A model generated the notes under the pieces. That model was not told where the DNA came from. It saw only the letters and a program-made list of their open reading frames with translations, and searched no databases. A stretch of DNA of 64,000 nucleotides, taken from positions 89,157 through 153,156 of the forward strand of contig CALUXS010000005.1 in NCBI GenBank assembly GCA_944324805.1, in the 5' to 3' direction. This document shows, in pieces, positions 53,983-62,855 of this stretch. The stretch comes from an uncultured Acholeplasmatales bacterium (GTDB lineage Bacteria; Bacillota_I; Bacilli_A; Acholeplasmatales; Anaeroplasmataceae). Position numbers and translations under genes: made by a program. Positions within the stretch are counted from its first letter, which is position 1, and every line of letters begins with the position of its first letter.

Positions 53983-56296
53983 TTTCTTCACCTCCTAGAT
54001 CTTCAAATGCTTTAAAAGACACATCGTTATACATATTTTCCTTTTTAAAACATATTCGTTTATATGCACAAAATTTACAACTTTCATTTTCGCCATTAAT
54101 TCTAACAGGAGCAATCGGGAAATCGAAATTTCTTATTGCTTCTCTTAATTTCTCTAAAAGTTTAGGCATAATATCTAAAATTTCTTCAATTTGTTTTTCA
54201 TTATATACCTTCGCATATTTACTAAAGTTACCATCCTTAGTAACTGTCATTGATTTAATATATTCGCTAGCTTTGAAATTTGGATCTAAAAGTTCTAGTT
54301 CATTCCAATTGCTTGTTGAATATCCTTGAAGTTTAAAATTGTTCCATCTTGCAGCTTTCTCTTCTAAAGCTGAATTGATTAATGTAGTTGTTACCTTTTG
54401 TAAATATAAACCTATAACTTTTATTTTATATTTTTTAAACTCTTCATCATTATTTACTAAATACAAATATGAAGGAAGCTGCAAATTTTGACCATCTATG
54501 ATATTATTCAATTTTATAATATCACTTCCTGTTTTGTAATCAAATATTGCTAAATACAATGTATCATCAATTATCTTGTACAAAATCTTATCAATGAAAC
54601 CATAAAAATTGATGTTAGGTAAACTTACATTTATTTTTCTTTCACGATATACATCATTTAATTCCATTTTTGATTCAAATTCATGATTGAACTCTAAGAC
54701 ATCTTTTAATACTTTATCCATCAAACTGGCAAAAAATTGTTCCTTTTTAGTAAGTTTTTCCTTGCCACTTGCTATTTCCTTATCAAAATCAAAATCCTTA
54801 TTATAACTATCTTCAAGAATTTGGTGAGCGTAAGATCCAATGTTAGTAGCAAGAGTTGTTTCAAATTTTATTAAACCAAGAATGCGATCTAGATAATAGG
54901 AAAATGGGCAACCAAAATATAATTTTATATTAGAATATGACATATTAATATCCCTATCTAGAGGATGTTTTTCTAAAAACTCATTACTAAACTTTTTAAA
55001 TTTACTATCAAACTCTTGATATCTTAATTTTGATAATTGATATTTATGTAAATCCGTATGATCAACACCAAATTTATTATAATTATCTAGTAGGCTTCCT
55101 AAATATAGATTGTCTTCAATTTCAGAAAAGCCAAGTCTTCTATTACTATATGGAATGTTTTTCAATTCTAATGCAAATGCTAACTCACTTATTAATTGAA
55201 TACTAGCTCCGTCTAATTCTTTAAAGCTTATTTTTAAATTTTTTATTGATTCTATTTCTCTTAAAATTTGATTTTTTCTTAAGTTGTTTATTTCATATGA
55301 AGTAGAAATTCCTAACAAAATTTTAGACTCATCGCTTAAATAATCTTCATCCTTACATTTTTTAGGAAAATCATTATTAAAATTTAACAAATAAACATAA
55401 TCTAAATCCGTAAAATTACTACTTAATGTTACTAAATTAACGGCTTTATCATAGAGTTTTGTTTCATACTTTTTATTCCTAAAGCTTTCTAAAAATAATT
55501 CATATTCATCTTTCAAATTATTAAGATCTATACTATATTTATTTATTATTTTAACTATAAACTCTTTAATATCATTGCTTGTATCTTTAAAAATCTCTTC
55601 TATTGGTAAATTTTGTTTAATTTTTTCTAGTACTAATTGAACCTCTTCTTCAACTAATATTGACATAGTATCAGGGATGTTAACATTAATATTAAAGGAA
55701 GCTCCCATTCGTTTTAGGATTGGATAATATGATTCATCGACGTTAACTAAAAAAATATGACTTAAATCGGTTATTTTCAGCTTTTCTTCAATATCTAAAA
55801 ATAATTCATAGACCTCTGTTTCTTTATCAGGATAAGAATAATAAACCTTTTGACTAAATTTCACATTTTCATCCTGTTTAATATTAACATTAGCTATTTT
55901 TTTTAATATTTCAATGGTTCTTTTTAACTCTACTGATAACAGAGGGTTTATAAACGTTATATTGCTATTTTTTATTTTATTAATAAAAATCTCGTCAATT
56001 TGATAAAGTTTTACCTTAATTAATTCTTTTTTTACAGATACAAGACTATTTAGTTTAATATCATTGTATTTTTTATTTTCATCTAAAAAAGGTAAATACT
56101 TGCTTATTTCTCTCGCTTGAGGATATGAAAAATGAAATTTTTTATGCATATATGTTAATCCTTCAGATTTAACATATCCATATAAACCACGATATAGTTC
56201 ACTTACTGTTAAAAAAGAAAAATCATGGATACCTTTAATTTCTTTTAAAATTTTTTTCTTTACGTTTGAACTAGCCACTATTATTTCTTTTTGCAT
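53969..56296 (-). CDS. addB: AddB helicase-nuclease subunit, short form
   Basis: 775 residues against about 1160 in Bacillus subtilis. The C-terminal nuclease domain is clear: FIDKI and IFDYKTG carry the metal-binding residues. The iron-sulfur cysteines are present as CPFSYYLDR plus a C-terminal CxxCxxxxxC (CKFCAYKRIC). The N-terminal region lacks an obvious Walker A and seems to be a reduced helicase scaffold. Stop codon is TGA. Confidence 0.9.
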   Translation of the reverse strand: MQKEIIVASSNVKKKILKEIKGIHDFSFLTVSELYRGLYGYVKSEGLTYMHKKFHFSYPQAREISKYLPFLDENKKYNDIKLNSLVSVKKELIKVKLYQIDEIFINKIKNSNITFINPLLSVELKRTIEILKKIANVNIKQDENVKFSQKVYYSYPDKETEVYELFLDIEEKLKITDLSHIFLVNVDESYYPILKRMGASFNINVNIPDTMSILVEEEVQLVLEKIKQNLPIEEIFKDTSNDIKEFIVKIINKYSIDLNNLKDEYELFLESFRNKKYETKLYDKAVNLVTLSSNFTDLDYVYLLNFNNDFPKKCKDEDYLSDESKILLGISTSYEINNLRKNQILREIESIKNLKISFKELDGASIQLISELAFALELKNIPYSNRRLGFSEIEDNLYLGSLLDNYNKFGVDHTDLHKYQLSKLRYQEFDSKFKKFSNEFLEKHPLDRDINMSYSNIKLYFGCPFSYYLDRILGLIKFETTLATNIGSYAHQILEDSYNKDFDFDKEIASGKEKLTKKEQFFASLMDKVLKDVLEFNHEFESKMELNDVYRERKINVSLPNINFYGFIDKILYKIIDDTLYLAIFDYKTGSDIIKLNNIIDGQNLQLPSYLYLVNNDEEFKKYKIKVIGLYLQKVTTTLINSALEEKAARWNNFKLQGYSTSNWNELELLDPNFKASEYIKSMTVTKDGNFSKYAKVYNEKQIEEILDIMPKLLEKLREAIRNFDFPIAPVRINGENESCKFCAYKRICFKKENMYNDVSFKAFEDLGGEENGMD

Positions 56297-56475
56297 AATT
56301 TACCCTCCTACTTTAAATTTTTATCAATAATTAATAAAAAAAGCATATTCCATTATGAATATACCTCGACTAAATTATACCATAATTGCTATGAATAATA
56401 AAGAACTTTTCATTTTTACTCTCTACATACCAATAAAATAAATGTACAAAAAAATAAAAAAGGTCAAACTGACCT

Positions 56476-56721
56476 TTATTTACTAGCAATATCCAAATAG
56501 ATTTTCTTTCCTTCTTTAGAAGCTCCCGCATAAAGAATCGTTCTAATAGCTTGGGCAATATGTCCACCCTTACCAATAACACGACCAAAATCGCTAGGAT
56601 TAACTTTAACTTGATATTCTAAATTCGTTTCATCATCATTTAGACAATTAATTTCAACATCTTGAGGATAAGCAACTAAAGGAAGAATTAAACTTTGAAT
56701 TAACTCTTCAAAATTAATCAT
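56476..56721 (-). CDS. khpA: KH-domain RNA-binding protein KhpA
   Basis: 81 residues, a single KH domain with the signature GRVIGKGGHIAQAIRTIL. In Bacillota KhpA pairs with KhpB (EloR) and affects cell elongation and RNA regulation. It follows rpsP by 11 bases, the usual order before rimM, but here addBA come between. Confidence 0.95.
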   Translation of the reverse strand: MINFEELIQSLILPLVAYPQDVEINCLNDDETNLEYQVKVNPSDFGRVIGKGGHIAQAIRTILYAGASKEGKKIYLDIASK

Positions 56722-56732
56722 CTTAACACCTC

Positions 56733-56993
56733 TTATTCTGCTGATTTAGGTGTCTTAACGATGTTTTGACTCTTGAATAAATTTTTTACAGTAACTGTAG
56801 GTTGTGCTCCATTATCTAACCACTTAACTGCCTTTTCAGCATTAATTGTTACAGTTGCAGGGTTAGTTTTAGGGTTATATGTTCCGATGATTTCAATGAA
56901 TTTTCCATCACGAGGTGAACGAGAATCACATGCTACAATACGATATTTAGGATCTTTATGAGAGCCAAATCTTTGTAATCTTAATTTTACCAT
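56733..56993 (-). CDS. rpsP: 30S ribosomal protein S16
   Basis: 86 residues. [20 protein letters not shown] and [18 protein letters not shown] are the classic S16 sequence. First gene of the rpsP-khpA-addB-addA-rimM-trmD cluster. Confidence 0.98.
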   Translation of the reverse strand: MVKLRLQRFGSHKDPKYRIVACDSRSPRDGKFIEIIGTYNPKTNPATVTINAEKAVKWLDNGAQPTVTVKNLFKSQNIVKTPKSAE

Positions 56994-57034
56994 ACCTAAT
57001 ACACTCCTTTTATTTAAAATATATCAACATACGT

Positions 57035-57078
57035 ATTATATCATTATTTTTTATACTGTCAAGTATTTTTTCTTGACA
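57035..57078 (-). promoter_or_regulatory. rpsP promoter with an overlapping inverted repeat
   Basis: Consensus TTGACA (57057-57062), 16 bases, TATAAT (57035-57040) preceded by TGA (extended -10). The inverted repeat TGTCAAG...CTTGACA (57057-57078) includes the -35. Confidence 0.8.
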
Positions 57079-57079
57079 T

Positions 57080-57412
57080 CTATAAAATTTCTTTTTTTAT
57101 TTCTTTCAATGTTTCATTGCTAATATCTTCAATGCTATGCAACAAAGAAAAATATTCTTTAATTTCCTTTTTGCTATACAAATCTGCTTTAAGTTCTTGA
57201 TACTCTTTTTTTATTCCTTTCATATTAGGATAGTATTTTCCATATTCTAAAGCCGTTTCTAATTCTTTTTTCTTTTGATTAAATTTTGTAATTAAATCTT
57301 TATATTTAGTCTGAATTATCCTATAAGTATCAATTAATTTTTTAAAGTCAGCAGTATTTTTTAATTCTATTATGTATTTATCTATTTCTTCATTTAACTT
57401 TAAATAATCCAC
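57080..57412 (-). CDS. YlbF/YmcA-family protein
   Basis: 110 residues, helical and charged, GTG start at 57412 overlapping the gmk-like gene by 23 bases. The pattern (ADFKKLIDTYRIIQTKYKDL, ELKADLYSKKEIKEYF) resembles the Com_YlbF family, whose Bacillus members support RNase Y-dependent RNA processing and development. The assignment is by general resemblance. Confidence 0.65.
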   Translation of the reverse strand: MDYLKLNEEIDKYIIELKNTADFKKLIDTYRIIQTKYKDLITKFNQKKKELETALEYGKYYPNMKGIKKEYQELKADLYSKKEIKEYFSLLHSIEDISNETLKEIKKEIL

Positions 57413-57923
57413 GTTTTGTCAAAATCTCCTTTATTTCTATAAAAAGTTCCTCTAGTTTTTTTGTTCCATCTAGGATATAATCACATTTATTCTTGACATC
57501 ATCAGTGAATATTTTTGAATCTCCAGATAATCTCTTGTTTATAGATTCTAAATTATCTCCTCTTAAAGACATTCTTTCCTTTCTTATTTGTGAAGGAACA
57601 TCTATGTAAAAAGAAATAGTATTATCTTCTTTTCTATATTTTTCTAATCCTGATGGTTCAACTATCAAATATGCATTTTTATTCAAATCTGATTTTGCTG
57701 TTCCATAACAATTATTATGATAACAAACTGTTTCAAAGAAAAAGTTTCTTTTTTCTAACTCATAGAAATATTCTTTAGACACAAAATGATAATCTATTCC
57801 ATCAATTTCGCCTATTCTTTTTTCTCTTGATGTATATGTAACTAATTTTTCTATTCCAGCCTTTTGTAACAATTTACCTAGTTCAGTTTTACCAGAGGCA
57901 CTAGGTCCAACAAGTATAATCAT
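57390..57923 (-). CDS. Guanylate kinase-like P-loop kinase
   Basis: 177 residues from the ATG at 57923 (GGTGAT upstream). P-loop GPSASGKTELG, then TYTSREKRIGEIDGIDYHFVSKEYF, which matches the GMP-binding region of guanylate kinase. Shorter than the usual 200 or so, and several positions differ (S for T, no GE after the PR motif). It could be the genome's Gmk or a paralogue. Confidence 0.75.
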   Translation of the reverse strand: MIILVGPSASGKTELGKLLQKAGIEKLVTYTSREKRIGEIDGIDYHFVSKEYFYELEKRNFFFETVCYHNNCYGTAKSDLNKNAYLIVEPSGLEKYRKEDNTISFYIDVPSQIRKERMSLRGDNLESINKRLSGDSKIFTDDVKNKCDYILDGTKKLEELFIEIKEILTKRGLFKVK

Positions 57924-57978
57924 AGTATCACCACGAAAATAATTATAAAACAAAAGAATAGTTTTAACAACAAAAATA

Positions 57979-57987
57979 TGCTATAAT
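57979..57987 (+). promoter_or_regulatory. Extended -10 promoter of def
   Basis: TGCTATAAT gives a TGn extended -10 with hexamer 57982-57987. Transcription would begin only about 10 bases before the start codon, so the leader is very short. Confidence 0.6.
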
Positions 57988-58003
57988 CAATAAGGTGATA
58001 AAA

Positions 58004-58585
58004 ATGTATTTAGATAAAGATATATGCAAAGAGGGTAATCCTGTTCTAAGAGAAAAATGTGTTCCTGTAAACCTTCCTCTTAATAATAGTGATTTAGAAT
58101 GTTTAAAACAATTATACCAATATGTAATTATTTCAGAGATTGATGATTTAGTCAAACAATACAATATAAGACCTGGAGTTGGTATTGCCGCTCCTCAAGT
58201 TGGAATTAATAAGCGTATGTTTGCTATGAATTGTACTGATTTCCTTGATGAAAAGCAAACTAAGTATACTTATGCTGTAATAAATCCTAAAATAACTTCT
58301 GTCAGTCAAGAAATGGTATATTTACCTGGCGGTGAAGGTTGCTTAAGTGTAACTAGGGATACCAAGAATCTCGTTACTCCTCGTCATTATGCTATAATTT
58401 TTAAGGCCTATGTTTATGACTTTACTACTGAAAAAGTCAAATTCATTACTAAAAAGCTTGAGGGATACCCTGCAATTGTTTTCCAGCATGAATATGATCA
58501 TCTAGATGGTATTATGTTCGTTGATAAGCTTTTTGATGAAAAAGATATCGATGCCTTACCTCTATTTACAACTGAAGAGCAATAA
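58004..58585 (+). CDS. def: Peptide deformylase
   Basis: 193 residues from the ATG at 58004 (AAGGTG just upstream; the GTG at 57995 is part of that site). Removes the formyl group from nascent proteins. The three family motifs are GVGIAAPQVG, EGCLSVT (metal Cys) and QHEYDHLDG (metal His pair). Longer form typical of Gram-positive type-2 enzymes. Confidence 0.97.
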   Translation: MYLDKDICKEGNPVLREKCVPVNLPLNNSDLECLKQLYQYVIISEIDDLVKQYNIRPGVGIAAPQVGINKRMFAMNCTDFLDEKQTKYTYAVINPKITSVSQEMVYLPGGEGCLSVTRDTKNLVTPRHYAIIFKAYVYDFTTEKVKFITKKLEGYPAIVFQHEYDHLDGIMFVDKLFDEKDIDALPLFTTEEQ

Positions 58586-58593
58586 TATTTTAT

Positions 58594-58630
58594 AAACTTA
58601 TCATTATAATCATTGATAAGTTTTTTTTTT
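58594..58630 (+). terminator. Terminator of def
   Basis: Stem AAACTTATCA (58594-58603) with TGATAAGTTT (58614-58623), then a run of ten T. It overlaps the -35 of the following promoter. Confidence 0.88.
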
Positions 58631-58673
58631 ATTGTATAATTAAATTGTAATGATGCTATTCACAATTTAATTA
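58613..58673 (+). promoter_or_regulatory. Promoter and inverted repeat upstream of the LRR protein gene
   Basis: TTGATA (58613-58618), 16 bases, TATAAT (58635-58640). A perfect 12-bp inverted repeat (58637-58648 with 58662-58673, TAATTAAATTGT arm) overlaps the -10 and the start region. The leader to 58782 is about 135 bases. Confidence 0.5.
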
Positions 58674-58781
58674 ATGCTAAGGATATTTTTAAGTTAAATA
58701 ACTATTTTAAATTCTAATTAGGTAAAGATTAAAGCATATTATTTTCTAAACAAAATTTTATAACTAAGGCAGGTGATACCT

Positions 58782-60224
58782 ATGAAAAAGAAAATTATTG
58801 CTTGGGGAATTTTTATTTCTATTTTATTACTAATTTACCCTGTTACACGTTTTACTATTTATTTAGTAAAAACAATAAAATTTAATATCAATCACTATAC
58901 AATAGGAGAAACTATAAATATTGATAATGTAACCTATGAAGTAATTAGTTATGATGATTTTATAGCTGAGGTTAGTTCCCTAAATATTGAAAAATTATCT
59001 AGACTTGATTATAGTTTATTTCTATCAAATAATTTAAGTTTAAAGGCGAATGGGGAGATAACTACAACTTCACTTTTTTATTCTACATCTTTTAATAACC
59101 CAATAGATGCAATTCATTTTCAGTATAATAGTTCTAAAATTTCTAATATAATAAAAGTCAAAAGCTTTAAAAATACTGAAATATTAAATATTGGAGATAG
59201 TACTTTTACTTCCTTTGGTAATTATTTCTTCTATTTACCTTCTTATTTAGAAGGATTAGACAAAATTAAAGAAATTAACTTCTATAATAATGTTTATGTT
59301 GGTAAAGATTTTATGGTAAATAATTCTTCTTTGAATAAAATAACTTTTTACCAAGAGTTTTATATTTTTGAAAATGCCTTTTCTAAATGTGAAAATTTGC
59401 ATTCAATCATCCTAAATCCAACAGTATTTAAAGAGCTAGATAGCCCTTCCTTCCCATCTTCTTTGATTACTAATAATGCCTTTTCAGATTTACCAAACTT
59501 AAAAGAGATTGATTTTAGACTTTTATTCCCAGGAGCTTTCCATAATTGTAAATTCGATAAAATAACTTTCTTTGGTGATGAATTAAAAAAATTTTCAGAT
59601 GTTCAAACAATTAGAACTAAAAATGCTGAAGCTATTGAAGAGCATTATCGCTTTGAACCATATTTAATTGATAATGCTGTTTATCTAAATCAAGCTTTAC
59701 TTTATCTTAATGATGATGAAAATATTACCGACTTGAAAATTTATAAAGATACTATTTTACTGACATCTTCAGTATTTCCAAGACACAGAAATATAAATAT
59801 AGAAATTGAAGAGGGAAGTAGATATTCTATAAATGAAAACGGACATTTAGTCTATAATTTTGATCTTTATTTTAAATATCCTGTAGTAGGATTAATCTAC
59901 ATTAAACCAGGAAATTATGATTCTATAGATTTATCAAAATATGATATTATTTCTTCTTATTCTAGTATAGGTGTAAATGCAAATAAAATTACTTTTGATA
60001 TTAATCAATTGGTTTGCCCTGATAGTTTTACTAATTCAGCCATTAAAGAAGTAAAATTTATAAAAGAAAAAGATGAAGACTTATTTAGATCATATTGTGA
60101 TGCTGATCTTGATATTATTACTAATAATAAGACTGCTATTACTTCTTCATATGGAGTTTGTTATGAAAAAGATGGTATGTATCATTTAAAAGCAAAATAT
60201 AAAGTAGGTAATATAAGAGGATAA
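58782..60224 (+). CDS. Membrane-anchored BspA-like leucine-rich repeat protein
   Basis: 480 residues from the ATG at 58782 (GGCAGGTGAT upstream). One N-terminal membrane helix (about 5-30) and no lipobox, then an extracytoplasmic region with BspA/LRR_5-like strands (LPSYLEGLDKIKEINFYNN, FSKCENLHSIILN, FSDLPNLKEIDF, FHNCKFDKITFFG). Such proteins often mediate adhesion or polysaccharide contact in gut bacteria. Repeats are degenerate. No neighbour suggests a specific role. Confidence 0.75.
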   Translation: MKKKIIAWGIFISILLLIYPVTRFTIYLVKTIKFNINHYTIGETINIDNVTYEVISYDDFIAEVSSLNIEKLSRLDYSLFLSNNLSLKANGEITTTSLFYSTSFNNPIDAIHFQYNSSKISNIIKVKSFKNTEILNIGDSTFTSFGNYFFYLPSYLEGLDKIKEINFYNNVYVGKDFMVNNSSLNKITFYQEFYIFENAFSKCENLHSIILNPTVFKELDSPSFPSSLITNNAFSDLPNLKEIDFRLLFPGAFHNCKFDKITFFGDELKKFSDVQTIRTKNAEAIEEHYRFEPYLIDNAVYLNQALLYLNDDENITDLKIYKDTILLTSSVFPRHRNINIEIEEGSRYSINENGHLVYNFDLYFKYPVVGLIYIKPGNYDSIDLSKYDIISSYSSIGVNANKITFDINQLVCPDSFTNSAIKEVKFIKEKDEDLFRSYCDADLDIITNNKTAITSSYGVCYEKDGMYHLKAKYKVGNIRG

Positions 60225-60247
60225 ATTCTTTGTTTAATACATAAAAA

Positions 60248-60292
60248 TAAAAAAGATGATTTAACTATAATTTATAGCTAAATCATCTTTTT
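60248..60292. terminator. Bidirectional terminator
   Basis: Long hairpin with AAAAAGATGATTTA and TAAATCATCTTTTT arms and an inner CTATAA/TTATAG stem, between converging genes. Confidence 0.85.
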
Positions 60293-60314
60293 ATATATTC
60301 ATTTTGCTTTTTTG

Positions 60315-61004
60315 TTACTTTAAAAGATACATTAAAATACCGCCAGCAACACTAACATTTAGGGACTCTGTATTATTTAGTGGAATATAGATATTAGACT
60401 TTGTAATGGTTTTTAATTTTTCATTCATTCCATTACCCTCATTTCCTAATATTAGACCAAGTAATTCAGTTTTTGCAACTTTTTCTACTTCTACTCCCGT
60501 TTTTACATCTGTTCCGTAATAAGTATACTTAGTATTTGTTTTTATGAATTCTTCTAAATCTGCATTAATAAAATTAAGCTTGAAAATTGCTCCCTGACTA
60601 GATCTAATAACCTTATCATTATATATATCAACAGTACCTTTGCCCAAAACTATTGTTTCAAACCCAAAAGCTTTAGCAGAGCGCATTAATGTCCCTAGAT
60701 TACCTGGATCTTGTATAGCATCTAGTAATAAAAGATGATTAGATAACTCCTTTTTAGGGAGTAACCTACAAATTCCAATTGTGTTAACAATAGTATCTGT
60801 TTTGCATATTTTTTTCATACTTTGTTCACTTATAATTGTGTAGTTAGGATTATTTATACTAAACGCCTCAATTAAAACACCAGCATTTTTAGCTTCTTCG
60901 ACTAAATGAGAACCTTCTACTATAAACTTTTGAAATTCCTTGCGATATTTTGCTAAATAAAGTTTATTTATCTCTTTTATTTCATTAATTGATAAGTCTC
61001 TCAT
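60315..61004 (-). CDS. TrmH/SpoU-family RNA 2'-O-methyltransferase
   Basis: 229 residues. N-terminal substrate-binding region, then the SPOUT motifs LLDAIQDPGNLGTLMRSAKA, LGLILGNEGNGM and IPLNNTESLNVSVAGGILMY. Probably modifies 23S rRNA or tRNA ribose. Its ATG overlaps the thiI stop (ATGA). Confidence 0.93.
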   Translation of the reverse strand: MRDLSINEIKEINKLYLAKYRKEFQKFIVEGSHLVEEAKNAGVLIEAFSINNPNYTIISEQSMKKICKTDTIVNTIGICRLLPKKELSNHLLLLDAIQDPGNLGTLMRSAKAFGFETIVLGKGTVDIYNDKVIRSSQGAIFKLNFINADLEEFIKTNTKYTYYGTDVKTGVEVEKVAKTELLGLILGNEGNGMNEKLKTITKSNIYIPLNNTESLNVSVAGGILMYLLK

Positions 61005-62239
61005 TTGTTAAGTTCCTTTAAAACTTCTCTTACTTCTAAACCATACATTGCAAGATCAATGTCAGAATCTTTTGAAATCCAAATTGAATTTGTATTATTA
61101 ACACAATCATCAACCATTTTTTCATAATCAAAATTCTTCTCATATGCTTCAGCTTTATAAATTCTTGGTGCTGTTGCAGGTGCTTTAGGAACATATACAG
61201 TACAGCAATCCTCAAAAGGCTTAATGCTTATATCAAAACAATCTATTTTACGTGATATTTTTATGATATCTTCCTTATCATAAGTACATAGTGGCCTAAT
61301 AACAGGTATGCTTGTAACTGAATTAATTGTATTCATACTTTGCAAAGTTTGACTAGCAACTTGACCAACTGATTCACCATTTATTAAAACTAAGTCATTA
61401 TTTTTTTCAGCTAATTTTGTGGCAATTCTATACATCATTCGACGCATTATTGTAATATTATATGATTCAGGAATATTATCTAATAATGCCATATGCAATT
61501 CCTTAAAAGGCACCATATGTACTAAAATTCTATTTTTTGGAGCATATTTAGCAATCTTTTTAACTAGATCAATTACCTTTTGAGCTGATTCAATACTAGT
61601 TAAAGGCGTTGATTCAAAGTGAACGCATTCTATCTCAATTCCTTGTTTCATTGCCAAATACCCTGCAACAGGTGAATCAATACCACCACTTAACATTAAT
61701 AGTCCTTTGCCTGCTATTCCAACAGGGTATCCTCCCATACCACGTATTTGACTTGTGTATAAGAAAATTCCTTCTGTTCTTATTTCAATTTTTAAAGTTA
61801 AATTAGGATTATGAACATCAACTTTAAGTGTATTTAAATTTTTCAATAAATAGCCAGAAACTATTTTACTTGTTTCTAAACTTCCAAACGGGAAATTCTT
61901 ATCCGCTCTTTTTGTTTCGACCTTGAATGTAAGTGGTGAAGTGACAATTTCTTGCAAATATTCTAAAGCCTTTTGTTTCAATTCTTCTATATCACGATTT
62001 ACTTTTACAACCAAGCTATAAGAATGAACTCCTGAAACCAAATTAAGACGTTCTATTACTTCATCAGCGTCACAATCATTTAAAATTATAAAAACATGAT
62101 CGTGTTTTTTATCAATTGTAACATTTAACCCATACATTTTTTCTTCTAGTAAATTATATAACTTTCTTATAAAGGAAATTTGATTTTTTCCTTTCAGTGT
62201 CAAATCACCAAATCTAACTAATATACGATCATATAACAA
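61001..62239 (-). CDS. thiI: tRNA 4-thiouridine synthetase ThiI
   Basis: 412 residues from a TTG at 62239, chosen because GGAG lies 8 bases before it and LYDRILVRFGDLTLKGKN then matches the family N-terminus; a longer frame from 62272 is unlikely. THUMP domain (about 60-165), PP-loop LMLSGGIDSPVAGY. Lacks the C-terminal rhodanese domain of the E. coli protein, as usual in Bacillota. Stop is TGA. Confidence 0.95.
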   Translation of the reverse strand: MLYDRILVRFGDLTLKGKNQISFIRKLYNLLEEKMYGLNVTIDKKHDHVFIILNDCDADEVIERLNLVSGVHSYSLVVKVNRDIEELKQKALEYLQEIVTSPLTFKVETKRADKNFPFGSLETSKIVSGYLLKNLNTLKVDVHNPNLTLKIEIRTEGIFLYTSQIRGMGGYPVGIAGKGLLMLSGGIDSPVAGYLAMKQGIEIECVHFESTPLTSIESAQKVIDLVKKIAKYAPKNRILVHMVPFKELHMALLDNIPESYNITIMRRMMYRIATKLAEKNNDLVLINGESVGQVASQTLQSMNTINSVTSIPVIRPLCTYDKEDIIKISRKIDCFDISIKPFEDCCTVYVPKAPATAPRIYKAEAYEKNFDYEKMVDDCVNNTNSIWISKDSDIDLAMYGLEVREVLKELNK

Positions 62240-62301
62240 AATTATCACTCCAATCTTTACTAATTCTATCACAAATTATATAATTACGCTAGGTGATAAT
62301 G

Positions 62302-62745
62302 ATGAATAATAAACTTTTTTTAAAAACACTAAAAAGCGTACTAGATAAAGAAAATGAGCCTTTAAGTAATTATGCTAATATGACTGCTATAATAAATGAA
62401 TTTTTTGATGAACTAAATTGGGTTGGATTTTATTTTGTTAAAAACAACTCTTTATATCTAGGACCTTTCCAAGGTAAGGTTGCATGTACAAACATTCCTT
62501 ATGGTAAGGGTGTTTGTGGAACAACGCTCGCCATTAAAAAGACAATATTAGTCGATGATGTTCATTCTTTTGAAGGCCATATAGCATGTGATTCAGCCTC
62601 ACAAAGTGAGATTGTTATTCCTATTTTTAAAAATGACAATATAGTCGCTCTATTAGATATTGATTCTCCAAAATTAAATAGATTTACTCAAAATGACAAA
62701 AATATTCTTGAAGAGGCTTGTCATATTCTTGAGTCAATATTATGA
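62302..62745 (+). CDS. msrC: GAF-domain free methionine-(R)-sulfoxide reductase
   Basis: 147 residues from the second ATG at 62302 (AGGTGAT upstream). All three cysteines of the fRMsr family are present: GKVACTN, KGVCGTT and HIACDSA, with QSEIVIPIF following. Repairs free methionine sulfoxide. Stop is TGA, right in front of the terminator. Confidence 0.93.
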   Translation: MNNKLFLKTLKSVLDKENEPLSNYANMTAIINEFFDELNWVGFYFVKNNSLYLGPFQGKVACTNIPYGKGVCGTTLAIKKTILVDDVHSFEGHIACDSASQSEIVIPIFKNDNIVALLDIDSPKLNRFTQNDKNILEEACHILESIL

Positions 62746-62771
62746 CTAGGTTTAACTACCTAGTTTTTTTT
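62745..62771 (+). terminator. Terminator of msrC
   Basis: Stem ACTAGGT (62745-62751) with ACCTAGT (62758-62764), then a T run; the first base belongs to the stop codon. Confidence 0.85.
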
Positions 62772-62792
62772 GTCATAATTGATATTTTTCTA

Positions 62793-62821
62793 TTGTAAGA
62801 ACGTTTTCAATAGCTTATAAT
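62793..62821 (+). promoter_or_regulatory. Promoter with cre-like box for the CooC-like ATPase gene
   Basis: TTGTAA (62793-62798), 17 bases, TATAAT (62816-62821). TAAGAACGTTTTCA (62796-62809) is one base from the CcpA consensus and overlaps the -35, as at the pectin promoters. Confidence 0.65.
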
Positions 62822-62855
62822 ATATATTGAATAAAGACAAAAAAGAGGTAAAAAA

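Noticed and set aside
57057-57078. Terminator after the YlbF-like gene
   Set aside because: The TGTCAAG/CTTGACA repeat lacks a following T run and coincides with the -35 of the rpsP promoter.
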